Below, piece after piece: positions 1-8,780 of a DNA stretch of 64,000 nt. The stretch spans positions 23,897 through 87,896 of the forward strand of contig CAKZPA010000003.1 of NCBI GenBank assembly GCA_937138415.1. Reading direction: 5' to 3'. Position numbers and translations under genes: made by a program. Source of the DNA: an uncultured Nitrospiraceae bacterium (lineage in GTDB: Bacteria; Nitrospirota; Thermodesulfovibrionia; Thermodesulfovibrionales; SM23-35). The number at the start of each line of letters is the position of its first letter. Position 1 is the first letter of the stretch. The notes beneath the pieces are model-generated. The model made no database searches, was not told the origin of the DNA, and saw only the letters and a list, made by a program, of their open reading frames with translations.

Positions 1-368
1 TCGGAATGGTCCCCGTGGATATTCAGCGGCGCCGAAAGCGCTCTGTTCACGACCGGCATGACAATGGGAAGTCTCGTGCCCGACGCGATGAACAGTACTT
101 CCCACATGAGCGCCAGCCCTTGCGCCGAGGTCGCCGTCACGACACGGCCGCCGGCTGCGGATGCCCCGACGCACGCGCTCATGGCACTGTGTTCACTTTC
201 GACGAGGACCAACTCCGTCTTCACCTTGCCGTCCGACACGAAGGTCGAAAAGCGTTGCATCAACTCCGTCTGCGGGGTTATCGGATATGCGGCGCACACG
301 TCCGGATTCACCTGTCTCAAGGCATTGGCTACGGCCTCATTGCCCGTTGCCGCCTTAACCTTCGCCAT
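1..368 (-). CDS. porA: 2-oxoacid (pyruvate):ferredoxin oxidoreductase alpha subunit, N-terminal part
   Basis: Partial gene, read off the minus strand from the base sequence because the ORF track missed it. The visible 122 residues begin [17 protein letters not shown] and contain YPITPQTE and [15 protein letters not shown], followed by a [11 protein letters not shown] stretch. These are hallmarks of the pyrimidine-binding domain of PorA/KorA, the subunit that with PorB binds thiamine diphosphate and oxidises a 2-oxoacid to acyl-CoA while reducing ferredoxin. A strong Shine-Dalgarno (gaggagggg) precedes the ATG. It follows porD directly, and porB would be expected just past the left edge. Substrate preference (pyruvate, 2-oxoglutarate or branched 2-oxoacids) cannot be settled from this fragment; the separate gamma and delta genes favour a Por-type enzyme. 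Confidence 0.88.
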   Translation of the reverse strand, partial: MAKVKAATGNEAVANALRQVNPDVCAAYPITPQTELMQRFSTFVSDGKVKTELVLVESEHSAMSACVGASAAGGRVVTATSAQGLALMWEVLFIASGTRLPIVMPVVNRALSAPLNIHGDHS

Positions 369-662
369 CTATTTCCCCTCCTCTACCATGACAATGGCCT
401 TATTGCCCTTCTTCCCCGGGCACTCCATGGCGCAGATGCCGCAACCCTTGCAATAATCGTAATCGAATTCGGCCCTCTTCCCGTCCTTCACTTTTATCGC
501 CATATCCGGGCAGTAGAGCCAGCAGAAAAGGCACTGTATGCAATTCTCCTCGATCCAGATCGGTCTGAACGACCGCCAGGAGCCAGTTTTGAACTCCCTC
601 GAATTGCCGGCCTCGGTAATGACCGCACCGGGCTCCAACTCCCGCCACCCCTTCAGTTTCAT
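369..662 (-). CDS. porD: 2-oxoacid:ferredoxin oxidoreductase delta subunit (2x[4Fe-4S] ferredoxin)
   Basis: A 97-residue ferredoxin-like subunit starting MKLKGWRELEPGAVI. Two cluster motifs are present: CIQCLFCWLYCP and CKGCGICAMECP, together binding two [4Fe-4S] clusters. In four-subunit Por enzymes PorD carries electrons from the thiamine site to external ferredoxin. The ORF track extends upstream into porG; the internal ATG chosen here gives the standard PorD length and overlaps the end of porG by 4 nt. It ends one base before the porA start, so translational coupling is likely. Confidence 0.9.
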   Translation of the reverse strand: MKLKGWRELEPGAVITEAGNSREFKTGSWRSFRPIWIEENCIQCLFCWLYCPDMAIKVKDGKRAEFDYDYCKGCGICAMECPGKKGNKAIVMVEEGK

Positions 663-1234
663 CCTTCTCGAACCTCCTCGTACCCTCGCCGCGTCGCCTC
701 GAGGTTGCCGTCGATAATCTTCTGGGCGAACTTCTTTCCAAAGCTCATGCGCACATCCTCGAGGAGATGCTCCAGAGTGATAAGCCCCGTTACCCGACAG
801 ATCGCGCCGAGCATCGGTGCGTTCGGCAAAGCCCTCCCGATGCAATCGAGCGCGATCTTCGTCGCGTCGATCGTGACGACCCTCTGCTTCGGTCCTGCAT
901 GCAATTTCTCGCGAATCTCCTGCGGTGGCTTTGAAGTGTTTATGATAAATATCGCGTCGTCGGTAGCGCCCTCGGCCACGTTCACACCGTCGAGCAACGT
1001 CACATCGACTACACTGACGATCCGGGGGTGCAACACAGGGCAGTACATCCTGATCTCGCGGGAGCTTATCCTGTTGAACGCCCGGAGAGGAGCACCGGCT
1101 CTCTCAGGGCCGTACTCGGGGAATGCCTGCACATATCTTCCTCCGCTCAGACACGCATCGGCGAGGACCTTCGCAGCTGTCACCGTCCCTTGTCCGCCGC
1201 GCCCGTGCCACCGTATTTCGACCGTGTCAAACAT
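659..1234 (-). CDS. porG: 2-oxoacid:ferredoxin oxidoreductase gamma subunit
   Basis: A 191-residue protein starting MFDTVEIRWHGRGGQGTVTAA. The HGRGGQG motif and the later GPERAGAPLRAF block are typical of the gamma subunit of pyruvate/ketoisovalerate ferredoxin oxidoreductases, which closes over the CoA-binding site. It is the first gene of a porG-porD-porA operon. The start has a GGAGG six bases upstream. An ATG-TAA pair lies immediately before the true start. A 258-bp spacer separates it from the NuoG-like gene upstream on the same strand. Confidence 0.9.
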   Translation of the reverse strand: MFDTVEIRWHGRGGQGTVTAAKVLADACLSGGRYVQAFPEYGPERAGAPLRAFNRISSREIRMYCPVLHPRIVSVVDVTLLDGVNVAEGATDDAIFIINTSKPPQEIREKLHAGPKQRVVTIDATKIALDCIGRALPNAPMLGAICRVTGLITLEHLLEDVRMSFGKKFAQKIIDGNLEATRRGYEEVREG

Positions 1235-1270
1235 TACATGCCTCCGCTCTTTTTAATGCATGGAATATTT

Positions 1271-1276
1271 ATTATA
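1271..1276 (-). promoter_or_regulatory. Probable extended -10 promoter of porGDA
   Basis: Read on the minus strand this is TATAAT preceded by TGC, an extended -10 box, about 36 nt upstream of porG. No good -35 hexamer is visible at the usual distance. The rest of the 1235-1492 spacer is AT-rich and shows no gene or clear terminator. Confidence 0.45.
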
Positions 1277-1492
1277 GCACACATACCCATGAATCCCTCC
1301 TTACGCCGCGTCGGAATGCACTACTATACCTAAAAAATTAATATAGAATCAATCTGATTTATAGCGCTGAGGGAAGAGATGACACCGCACTCTCAACCGA
1401 TCATGCTCACGCCCTCTCATGAGCTGACTTGTGAAGACATCAACTCAATCGAGATGTCCCGATCCCGAGCTACAAACGGGGCAGAAAACGCA

Positions 1493-3544
1493 TTACGCGG
1501 CCGTCACGCGTTGGTCCCTCAGTCTCAGGAGCCACGACAGGCGCCGGCTCTGCAACGCCGCGGCATTGATACCCTCGAGGAACGTTTTGAAATCTTTCAT
1601 CGAGAGGGCGAACGCCGCTCGCCTGGCGAACGGTTTGAACGACGTCTTCTCTTTCGGCTTGATAACGGCTTTCTTTATCTCCGCTTCCGTCGGTCTCTTT
1701 AGCGGAGCTTTCAATATTTTCGAGAGCGCGATAAAAATATCCCTGTGACTCTTCGCCGATCCAGCAGGTTCGATGACTTTCCTGACTTCCTTGAATCTCC
1801 CCAGGTAGTCCACCACGGTACCGCCGGTCTCGTAGAAGGTCGTCGCGGGCAGCACAACATCGGCTTCGCGCGCAAGCGGGCTCATGTGAGAACTCTGCAC
1901 GACGAGAAAATCGGCCGGCGGCCTCGCGGAAAGGGGAACGTCACCGATGACGTAGAGCACTTTCATACCATTCGTCACCATATCCCGATACGTTTTCCCC
2001 GCAGATGAGAGGCCGATCTGCGCGACGCCCCTCGCATTGCTCTCGAGCCCGACCGCGATAACTTTACCCTTGACGAGGGTGAGGTTCGCCGCCGCATCGA
2101 ACAGAGCCGGCGCCGTAAAAATGAGGGGGTCGCTCGCCTCGAGAAAGAGTCGGGCCGCTTTTTCGATCTCCTCCGATGTTTCCGCATCCGCGACCGCCGA
2201 TTCGAGTTGCACATCCCCTTTTGCCCCCTGATCGAGCAGCGACTTCGCGAGGCCCCGGAGAATGGCGACTTCGTCGCCCTCCAAATTCACCGTCGCGATC
2301 TCATGGATCCTCGTCTCGGAAGCGGCGATGTCGGAATTGACGATGACGAGTTTCCCTCCCCGGTTGACCCGCTTCCGGATGGACGCGTTCAGCGCGGGCA
2401 GAATACGATGCCATTGCGAAGGATTCAAGCCGACGAGCACGATGAGATCGGATGTCGTGATGAGCGATGAATCGGAGTCCCGCAAACACTGCGTATCCGA
2501 ATAGAGGCTGAGCGTCGTATCGTAATGTTTCGTTTTCAGAACGTTCTTCGCGAACCACTTCATGACGAGGGCATCCTCATTCATAATGCCTGCGGTACTC
2601 ACGAGGCCCGCGTCGCGGCCGACTTCCTTCAATTTCGCCGCGACGATACCGAGCGCATCTTTCCATGTCGTCTCCTCGAGCGACCCGTTCACTCTTCTGA
2701 GAGGGGTCGTCAGCCTCGCTTCGGACCCCACGTAGTCGTAGCCGAATCTCCCATAAGCACAAATGTATCGTTTCGCGGAGCCGGGTTCGGCGCCGGAATT
2801 GATCTTCTGGATAGTGCCGTCTTTGGTGCTCACGAGGATGTCGCATCCGCTTCCGCACAAGAGACAGACGGACCGCACTTTTTCGTACTCCCACTCCCTC
2901 CCTTTTCGCCACCGGTCCGCCTCGGGCAACGCATTCACGGGGCACGCGTCTATGCAGCTCCCGCAGAACGTACAGCCCGATTCCCGGAGAGGTTTATTGA
3001 ATGCGGTGCCGATCTCTGCGTGGATGCCCCTCCCGATGAAGTCGAGCACGTTCGTCCCCTGCTCTTTGCAGACCCTCACGCAGCGACCGCAGAGAATGCA
3101 ATAGACGGGATCGCGCCGAATGAACGGATTCACCTCGTCGATCGGATACCCCATTCTCTTCCGCGTGAACGAGGTATCTTTCAGCTCGTACTCGTACGCG
3201 TACTGCTGGAGATTGCAGATCCCCGCTTTCGTGCACGTGAGGCAGTCGAGAGGATGGATGGAGAGGATAAGGTCCAGGACGAAGCGCCTGATCTCGCGCA
3301 CTTTCTCGGTCTGCGTGTGCACGACCATCCCTTCCCTCACCTTCGTGTTGCATCCGATGAGTGGGGTTTTCATCCCTTCCACTTCCACAAGACAAAGCCT
3401 GCACGCGCCGAACCCCCTCATCCCCTTGAGGTAACAGAGATGGGGAATGTGAATGCCGACGAGTTCCGCCGCATCGATCAGGTTCATGCCGGACGGCGCA
3501 ACGACCTCTTTCCCGTCAATCTGAAGCTTTACCATTTTATCCAT
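1493..3544 (-). CDS. NuoG-like iron-sulfur/molybdopterin-family subunit of an NADH-linked oxidoreductase
   Basis: A 683-residue protein. In order: an N-terminal [2Fe-2S] domain (CYLKGMRGFGACRLC), the His-Cys3 [4Fe-4S] motif HPLDCLTCTKAGIC, two ferredoxin-type motifs (CILCGRCVRVC and CTFCGSCIDACP), then a molybdopterin-oxidoreductase fold beginning CLLCGSGCDI. This is the layout of NuoG and of NAD-linked formate dehydrogenase large subunits. Where formate dehydrogenases have the catalytic Cys or Sec, this protein reads YDTTLSLYSDT, so the fold is probably structural as in NuoG. It lies 31 bp downstream of the NuoF-like gene and has a GGGGAG ribosome site. The product likely joins NuoE/F as an electron-input module. 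A stand-alone diaphorase or bifurcating complex coupled to Por is the main alternative. Confidence 0.8.
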   Translation of the reverse strand: MDKMVKLQIDGKEVVAPSGMNLIDAAELVGIHIPHLCYLKGMRGFGACRLCLVEVEGMKTPLIGCNTKVREGMVVHTQTEKVREIRRFVLDLILSIHPLDCLTCTKAGICNLQQYAYEYELKDTSFTRKRMGYPIDEVNPFIRRDPVYCILCGRCVRVCKEQGTNVLDFIGRGIHAEIGTAFNKPLRESGCTFCGSCIDACPVNALPEADRWRKGREWEYEKVRSVCLLCGSGCDILVSTKDGTIQKINSGAEPGSAKRYICAYGRFGYDYVGSEARLTTPLRRVNGSLEETTWKDALGIVAAKLKEVGRDAGLVSTAGIMNEDALVMKWFAKNVLKTKHYDTTLSLYSDTQCLRDSDSSLITTSDLIVLVGLNPSQWHRILPALNASIRKRVNRGGKLVIVNSDIAASETRIHEIATVNLEGDEVAILRGLAKSLLDQGAKGDVQLESAVADAETSEEIEKAARLFLEASDPLIFTAPALFDAAANLTLVKGKVIAVGLESNARGVAQIGLSSAGKTYRDMVTNGMKVLYVIGDVPLSARPPADFLVVQSSHMSPLAREADVVLPATTFYETGGTVVDYLGRFKEVRKVIEPAGSAKSHRDIFIALSKILKAPLKRPTEAEIKKAVIKPKEKTSFKPFARRAAFALSMKDFKTFLEGINAAALQSRRLSWLLRLRDQRVTAA

Positions 3545-3575
3545 GGATACTCCCCGTCGTCACGAAAACCTCCGC

Positions 3576-6269
3576 TCATTCCGTCGGGACGACTTCTTCC
3601 CTGACGCGTGAAATAACCTCGATGGCGCCGGTGGGACAGACGGAGACGCAGTCGCCACACCGCACACAGACGTTCCTAAGGATCTCGAAGGGCGAAACCC
3701 CCTCTGAGGGATCTCCTTTCCTGCCCTCGATCGCATCGTACACGCATCGCACCGCACACGCCCCGCAGGCAACGCACAAATCAGGATTGACGACGTACTC
3801 GATGGAACTGATGCACTCTCTCCGCGGGCACGTGCCGGCGACGTGGAGCCGAAACTCCTCCTCGGCTGTCGAGAGAAGTTCCGACAGAAATCGTCCGGTA
3901 TCGCGCCCTTTCTTGCAGTAGGAGCCTTCGATCATGAAGTCAGCGATGCGCCTGAGCGCCGCGATGTCGTCTTCGCTCGCTCCGCCGAGATGCTGGCTCA
4001 GCCTGATCAGCCTGATCTTTGCCTCCTCCGTGCCAAGAGAGCACGGGTAGCACCTCCCGCACATCGGGCCCTCGATGAATTCCTCGATAAACGTGAGCGC
4101 TTTCTGTACCGCGCACGTTTTTTCTTCAGCCTCTCTGCGAATTTCATCGATCGTGATCTCGCCGACCGGCTGCTCTTGCCAGGTCGGGATGGTCACCGGC
4201 GCCGCCGCGCCTGCCTTCAGGAGCCGCACCTCTTTCTCGTACTTGATGGCTCCCATCGGGCAGACCTTGAAACAGTCCTCGCACTTCTTGCACACGTCCA
4301 GATCGATCATGAAGCCGGTCGACGTTTCCTTGATCGCGTCGACCCGGCAAATATTGATACAGTTCCTGCAGAAATAGCAGAGTTCCTTGTCGATGTACAG
4401 AACCGGCAGTTCGTGGATCTCGATCGCACCGAGCGGACAGACCGTGAAACAGGCTTTGCACCTCTGACAGCGGACCTGGTCCACATAGAAAAAGCCTTCA
4501 TTGGATTCCCTGATCGCCTCGTACGGACAGATATCAATGCACCGTTTGCACTGGTAACAAATCTCCGCATTGATCGATACCTGACCGAGACCCTGGCAGA
4601 CGAACGCCCTGCAATATTTCTCTCTTATGTGTTCTTCGTATTCATCGCGGAAATACTTGATCGTCGTGAGAACAGGGCTAGGGGCGCTCTTCCCCAACCC
4701 GCAGAGGGCGCTATTCTGGACATACGTGCCCAGCCGCTCGAGTTTCTCGATATCCTCTTCTTCACCCTTCCCGGAGGTGATCTTTTCGAGGATCTGGAGC
4801 ATCTGGTACGTCCCGATTCTGCATGGATAGCATTTCCCGCACGACTCCGCTTGGCAGAAAGAAAGGAAGTATTTCGCGATATCCACGATGCACGTATCTT
4901 CGTCCATGACGACCATCCCGCCGGAACCCATAATGGAACCGATTTTCTCGAGGGAGTCGAAATCGATTGGGAGATCAAGATACTGTTCCGGAATGCATCC
5001 GCCCGAAGGGCCACCGGTCTGAACGGCTTTGAACTTCTTATTGCCGATGATACCCCCGCCGATATCGTAAATTATCTCTCGGAGCGTTATCCCCATGGGA
5101 ACTTCCACGAGACCCGTGTTCTTGACCTTGCCCGTCAGCGCGAACACCTTTGTGCCCGGGGACGATGTCGTTCCCGTCTTAAGGAACCAGGTTGCGCCCT
5201 TTTCGATAATCGATGGCACACAGGCGAACGTCTCGATATTGTTGAGATTCGCGGGATATCCCCACGGCCCCCCACCGGGCTCCGACAGTCGCGGAGGCCT
5301 CGGGTTCGGGAATCCGCGCTGCCCCTCGAGCGACGCGACGAGGGCCGTCGCTTCACCGCAGACAAAGGCCCCGGCCCCCTCTCTCACCTGCACCGAGAAG
5401 TCGAAACCGCTCCCGAGAATATTCTTGCCGAGGAGACCGAGCTCATTGGCCTGCTGAATTGCGATTTGCAAGTGTTTCACGGCCAGCGGATATTCGTGCC
5501 GCACATAGATGAGCCCTTTTTGCGCACCGATCGCGTATGCGCACAACGTCATGCCCTCGAGCAGGCTGTGGGGATCGCCTTCCATGATCGATCGGTCCAT
5601 GAATGCGCCGGGATCGCCTTCGTCGCCGTTGGCGATGACTAACTTGACCTTGCCGGGTGCGCGACGGGTGTGTTCCCATTTTATTCCTGCCGGGAATCCG
5701 GCACCTCCCCTTCCCCTCAAATTGGCCGCTTTCACCTCATTGAGAACCTGCTCGGGAAGCATGCTCGAGAGGGCTTTTTCGAGGGCTTTATATCCTCCTA
5801 CAGCAATGTACTGGAGTATATCTGTCGGGTCGATCCTGCCGTTATGCCGGAGCGCAATCCTCTGCTGCTTCACGTAAAACGGCACGTCGCTGATGAAGAA
5901 TGCGGGCCTCTCGCCGATCGAGCGCCGAAAGAGCAGATCCCACACCGGCTTATCGTCGTGCACCGCCCTTGCGACGATATCACCTGCCCGCTCCGGCGTC
6001 ACCTTATGGTAGAAATATCCTGGCGGCTCGACCGTCATGACAGGACCCAGCTCGCAGAGACCCTGGCATCCCGTCGAAATAACCTCGATATCCGCGTCAT
6101 GATTGTGAGCCTCTTCGCGAATGCCGCCTACCAGCGCCAGGGAATGGTTTGCCCTGCACGCGGTGCCGCAACATACTCTCATGCGCTTCTTGCCGGGTGA
6201 CAGAATCTCTTTCGCGGAGAGCTCCTTACGGAGAGCCGCAAGTTCGTGGAGAGAATGCAATCTGTTCAT
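3576..6269 (-). CDS. Giant NuoF-like NADH-binding subunit with extra ferredoxin and duplicated N3-type domains
   Basis: 897 residues, about twice the length of E. coli-type NuoF. Residues 30-105 form a thioredoxin-like [2Fe-2S] domain (Cys33, 38, 68, 72). Residues 130-550 are the NuoF core with GRGGAGFPAG (FMN/NADH), NGDEGDPGAFMDR, an SLBB region and the N3 motif CGKCYPC plus Cys523. Four ferredoxin motifs follow (571-581, 601-611, 631-641, 660-670). Then comes a second N3-like domain (CGRCYPC at 737-743 plus Cys785) and two more ferredoxin motifs (832-842, 868-878). By family rules this gives about nine clusters. It resembles HydB/HndC-type subunits of soluble NAD-linked hydrogenases and bifurcating complexes, but the repeated N3 half is unusual. 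It follows nuoE with a 55-bp gap and would pass electrons between NADH and ferredoxin or complex I. Confidence 0.88.
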   Translation of the reverse strand: MNRLHSLHELAALRKELSAKEILSPGKKRMRVCCGTACRANHSLALVGGIREEAHNHDADIEVISTGCQGLCELGPVMTVEPPGYFYHKVTPERAGDIVARAVHDDKPVWDLLFRRSIGERPAFFISDVPFYVKQQRIALRHNGRIDPTDILQYIAVGGYKALEKALSSMLPEQVLNEVKAANLRGRGGAGFPAGIKWEHTRRAPGKVKLVIANGDEGDPGAFMDRSIMEGDPHSLLEGMTLCAYAIGAQKGLIYVRHEYPLAVKHLQIAIQQANELGLLGKNILGSGFDFSVQVREGAGAFVCGEATALVASLEGQRGFPNPRPPRLSEPGGGPWGYPANLNNIETFACVPSIIEKGATWFLKTGTTSSPGTKVFALTGKVKNTGLVEVPMGITLREIIYDIGGGIIGNKKFKAVQTGGPSGGCIPEQYLDLPIDFDSLEKIGSIMGSGGMVVMDEDTCIVDIAKYFLSFCQAESCGKCYPCRIGTYQMLQILEKITSGKGEEEDIEKLERLGTYVQNSALCGLGKSAPSPVLTTIKYFRDEYEEHIREKYCRAFVCQGLGQVSINAEICYQCKRCIDICPYEAIRESNEGFFYVDQVRCQRCKACFTVCPLGAIEIHELPVLYIDKELCYFCRNCINICRVDAIKETSTGFMIDLDVCKKCEDCFKVCPMGAIKYEKEVRLLKAGAAAPVTIPTWQEQPVGEITIDEIRREAEEKTCAVQKALTFIEEFIEGPMCGRCYPCSLGTEEAKIRLIRLSQHLGGASEDDIAALRRIADFMIEGSYCKKGRDTGRFLSELLSTAEEEFRLHVAGTCPRRECISSIEYVVNPDLCVACGACAVRCVYDAIEGRKGDPSEGVSPFEILRNVCVRCGDCVSVCPTGAIEVISRVREEVVPTE

Positions 6270-6324
6270 GATTCACTCGCCATTCGGCCATAGTCAACTG
6301 CGACTGTCTCAATTTTGCAAGGCA

Positions 6325-6813
6325 TTACTCTTCCCTCAGCGAACGGATAAACCGTTCGACCTTCCTGCTCCCTACCAGATCCCCGATTACAACATCGTTT
6401 ACCGTCGTCACCGGCGCGAGTCCACAACATCCTATGCACCCGACGGTTTCGAGGGTGAGGGCCAGATCGGGGGTCGTCTCGCTGACCTTGACATCGAACG
6501 CGTTTTCGATCGCGTCGAGCACCTTTTTCGATCCCCGCACGTAGCACGCGGTCCCGAGGCATACTTTCACAACTTTTTCGCCCCGCGGGGTAAAGCGGAA
6601 CATTTTGTAAAAGCTCGCGACACTGAATATTTCCGATAAAGAGAGGTTCAGATGCCGAGAGAGGGCCTGGAGGACGCCTTCCGGCAGGTATCCCCTGTCT
6701 TCCTGAATCTGCTGGAGTGCCTGGATGAGAATTCCCCTCTTTTTTTGTTGCTCGGAGAGCAATGCGCCGACCTCGCCGATCTGCTCCTCGATGCCGAGTG
6801 CTTCGACCTCCAT
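6325..6813 (-). CDS. nuoE: NADH-quinone oxidoreductase subunit E-like [2Fe-2S] protein
   Basis: 162 residues from the internal start MEVEALGIEEQIGEVG; the ORF track adds a spurious upstream extension. The N-terminal helical bundle is followed by a thioredoxin-like [2Fe-2S] domain with CLGTACYVRG and GCIGCCGLAP, the four-cysteine pattern of NuoE/HoxE/HndA. A strong GGAGGGGG ribosome site precedes the ATG. It is the first gene of the nuoE-F-G-like set, transcribed from a good sigma70-like promoter, and is located far from the nuoA-N cluster at 25-36 kb. Confidence 0.9.
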   Translation of the reverse strand: MEVEALGIEEQIGEVGALLSEQQKKRGILIQALQQIQEDRGYLPEGVLQALSRHLNLSLSEIFSVASFYKMFRFTPRGEKVVKVCLGTACYVRGSKKVLDAIENAFDVKVSETTPDLALTLETVGCIGCCGLAPVTTVNDVVIGDLVGSRKVERFIRSLREE

Positions 6814-6845
6814 ATGCCCCCCCTCCGTCACGCTATAGAAGCTTC

Positions 6846-6858
6846 GGTCGTTTCGACC
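6846..6858. promoter_or_regulatory. Palindrome at the expected nuoE transcription start (possible operator)
   Basis: GGTCGTTTCGACC is a perfect 5-bp inverted repeat around TTT. It begins only a few bases past the predicted start point of the nuoE promoter, where a repressor site or 5'-end hairpin would act. No factor is identifiable. Confidence 0.35.
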
Positions 6859-6867
6859 ACTATCGCC

Positions 6868-6896
6868 ATTATATACCGAAATCTGCACTTTTTCAA
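6868..6896 (-). promoter_or_regulatory. Sigma70-type promoter of the nuoEFG-like operon
   Basis: On the minus strand TTGAAA (6891-6896) is followed after 17 nt by TATAAT (6868-6873). Spacing is ideal and the -10 is a consensus match. It lies about 55 nt upstream of the nuoE ATG. Confidence 0.7.
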
Positions 6897-6933
6897 TAGA
6901 CTGCGCCGATGGATAAACGTTCCCTGAAATCAT

Positions 6934-6960
6934 TTGACTATTTTGGAGACTTTTTATAGT
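6934..6960 (+). promoter_or_regulatory. Probable promoter of the yicC operon
   Basis: TTGACT (6934-6939) and TATAGT (6955-6960) with a short 15-nt spacer. The -10 box ends only 10 nt before the GTG start of yicC and no ribosome site is visible, so the transcript would be nearly leaderless. Confidence 0.45.
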
Positions 6961-6970
6961 GTAAATCACC

Positions 6971-7819
6971 GTGATACAGAGCATGACAGGCTTCGGGAGC
7001 GCATCGGACACTGACTTTGCCGTGCAGATACGGTCCGTGAACCACCGTTTTTTCGATATCTCGATAAAAATGCCGCCCTCGCTGCAGGAGCACGAGATTC
7101 CATTGAGGAATATCCTGAAAGAACAATTCTCCCGCGGGCGCTTCGACGTCGTCGTCTCGGTCGGCAGTGAGAAAGCATTGCGGATGACCTGGAACAGCGC
7201 GCAGGCGAAGAGCCTCTTCGCAGCGCTCCAGGATCTGCAGAAAGAACTTTCGTTGCCGGGTCGGATAACGATCCAGACCTTCACCGAGTTTCGTGACATC
7301 CTTTTCGAGCCCCAGCCCACGTTCGATGCCAGGGCCCTCTACGGTGTTTTTCGCGAGGCGGTCCGTGAACTCAGAAACATGAGGGTGCGCGAGGGCGCGC
7401 TCCTCGAGGCAGAAATTCGTTCCAGGGTGGAAACGCTTCGCACCACGGTCGACCGACTGAAAAGGGAAGCGCCCGACGAACTCGACAAGTGGAGGAGAAA
7501 ATTTTCATCCCGTCTCGAGGCGATCGTCGGCGAGGCAGGAGTCGATCACAACAGAATCCTGCAGGAGGCTGCGCTCCTCGCGGAAAAAATGGATATCTCG
7601 GAGGAGATCAGCCGTCTCGAGCATCATCTCAAACAGATGGGGGAGGTACTCGATGAAGACGGCGCGATCGGGAAAAAACTGGATTTTCTCGTCCAGGAGA
7701 TGAACAGGGAAGTGAATACGCTCGCCTGCAAATCGGCCGACTACACGATTTCCACGCTCGTCATCGACATGAAGACGGAGCTCGAGAAGATACGGGAGCA
7801 GGTTCAGAACATCCAGTGA
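6971..7819 (+). CDS. YicC/YloC family endoribonuclease
   Basis: 282 residues starting (GTG) [12 protein letters not shown], the signature N-terminus of the YicC family. The C-terminal half contains the family's DUF1732 part ([13 protein letters not shown] and [17 protein letters not shown]). YicC/YloC proteins are RNA-degrading enzymes that act on structured RNAs; the precise substrate here is unknown. The gene heads the widely conserved yicC-remA-gmk-rpoZ-coaBC cluster. It starts without a Shine-Dalgarno, close to the predicted promoter. Confidence 0.92.
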   Translation: MIQSMTGFGSASDTDFAVQIRSVNHRFFDISIKMPPSLQEHEIPLRNILKEQFSRGRFDVVVSVGSEKALRMTWNSAQAKSLFAALQDLQKELSLPGRITIQTFTEFRDILFEPQPTFDARALYGVFREAVRELRNMRVREGALLEAEIRSRVETLRTTVDRLKREAPDELDKWRRKFSSRLEAIVGEAGVDHNRILQEAALLAEKMDISEEISRLEHHLKQMGEVLDEDGAIGKKLDFLVQEMNREVNTLACKSADYTISTLVIDMKTELEKIREQVQNIQ

Positions 7820-7820
7820 C

Positions 7821-7843
7821 ACGCGCGGCCGCGCGTTTTGTTT
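7821..7843 (+). terminator. Palindrome with U-tract after yicC (terminator or attenuator)
   Basis: A 16-bp perfect palindrome (acgcgcggccgcgcgt) followed by TTTGTTT directly after the yicC stop. The transcript could form a 6-bp GC hairpin with a GGCC loop and a U-rich tail. It would reduce read-through into remA-gmk-rpoZ-coaBC. Confidence 0.5.
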
Positions 7844-7880
7844 CGTGACAATAGACCAAGGATTGAGTAGGAGGGTGAGC

Positions 7881-8165
7881 ATGAAAAAAGGTGACTTGAG
7901 CCCGGTCCTCGTCAACATCGGCTTCGGCAACGTCGTTGCGGCAGCAAAGGTGGTCGCGATAGTGACCCCCGGCTCCGCCCCGATGAAGAGACTTCGCGAG
8001 GAAGCCAAGAAAGCGGGGCGGCTCATCGACGCGACAGAAGGTCGCCGGACGCGATCGATTATCGTGACGGACAGTAACCATATTATCCTCTCCGCGATTC
8101 AAGCCGAGACGATCACCCAGCGCTTCTTCGAAGGCAAAGAAGAAAGTGCAGGCGAGACTGAATAA
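7881..8165 (+). CDS. remA: RemA/DUF370 family regulatory protein
   Basis: 94 residues starting [19 protein letters not shown], with the conserved [22 protein letters not shown] and [10 protein letters not shown] blocks of the DUF370/RemA family. In Bacillus RemA is a DNA-binding activator of matrix genes; in Gram-negatives the role is poorly defined. The start was moved 12 codons downstream of the ORF call, where GGAGGGTGAG gives a proper ribosome site. It overlaps gmk by 20 nt. Confidence 0.88.
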   Translation: MKKGDLSPVLVNIGFGNVVAAAKVVAIVTPGSAPMKRLREEAKKAGRLIDATEGRRTRSIIVTDSNHIILSAIQAETITQRFFEGKEESAGETE

Positions 8166-8778
8166 GGGGAGCCTTTTCGTCGTCTCCGCTCCATCGGGCA
8201 CAGGAAAGACATCGCTCTGCTCACGGCTGCTCGCCTCTATGCCGCGCCTGCAGTTCTCGGTCTCCTACACGACCCGCGCGCCGAGGCCTGGAGAAGTGGA
8301 CGGCCGCGATTATTCTTTCATATCGAGGCAGGAGTTTACCGCTATGATCGAACGCGGGGAGTTCATCGAATGGGCGGAAGTGCACGGTGAACTCTACGGG
8401 ACATCGCGTGCACGGCTTGAGGCTGCTTTGAACGCGGGCAATGATATCCTCCTCGACATCGATACGCAGGGTGCTCTTCAGATTAAGAAACAGATCGCGG
8501 ACGGCGTATTCATCTTTATTCTCCCCCCGTCTCTCGCCGCACTGCGTGCGCGCCTGGAAAGACGCATGACGGATTCGCCGGAAGGGATCGAGAGGAGACT
8601 CCAGAGAGCGCAGGTGGAGATAGAGACCTACGGGGAATACGACTATGTTATAATTAACGATATATTCGAGGAAGCGCTCGGGGAGCTGGCGTCGATCTGC
8701 ATCGCGCGACGCGCCCGAAGACAAAATGTGAATCCCCTGTGGATTCGGGAGCGCTTCTTCACGCAGGAGGGCAAGTGA
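8146..8778 (+). CDS. gmk: Guanylate kinase
   Basis: 210 residues with the P-loop [10 protein letters not shown], the GMP-binding segment [19 protein letters not shown] and the [12 protein letters not shown] motif. It phosphorylates GMP to GDP. Translation begins at a GTG inside the 3' end of remA. It is separated from rpoZ by two bases, a typical gmk-rpoZ pairing. Confidence 0.95.
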   Translation: MQARLNKGSLFVVSAPSGTGKTSLCSRLLASMPRLQFSVSYTTRAPRPGEVDGRDYSFISRQEFTAMIERGEFIEWAEVHGELYGTSRARLEAALNAGNDILLDIDTQGALQIKKQIADGVFIFILPPSLAALRARLERRMTDSPEGIERRLQRAQVEIETYGEYDYVIINDIFEEALGELASICIARRARRQNVNPLWIRERFFTQEGK

Positions 8779-8780
8779 AT

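Noticed and set aside
3843-5642. 599-codon plus-strand ORF antisense to the NuoF-like gene
   Set aside because: Its translation is Arg/Asp/Glu-rich with no domain, and the opposite strand encodes a clear multi-motif iron-sulfur protein.
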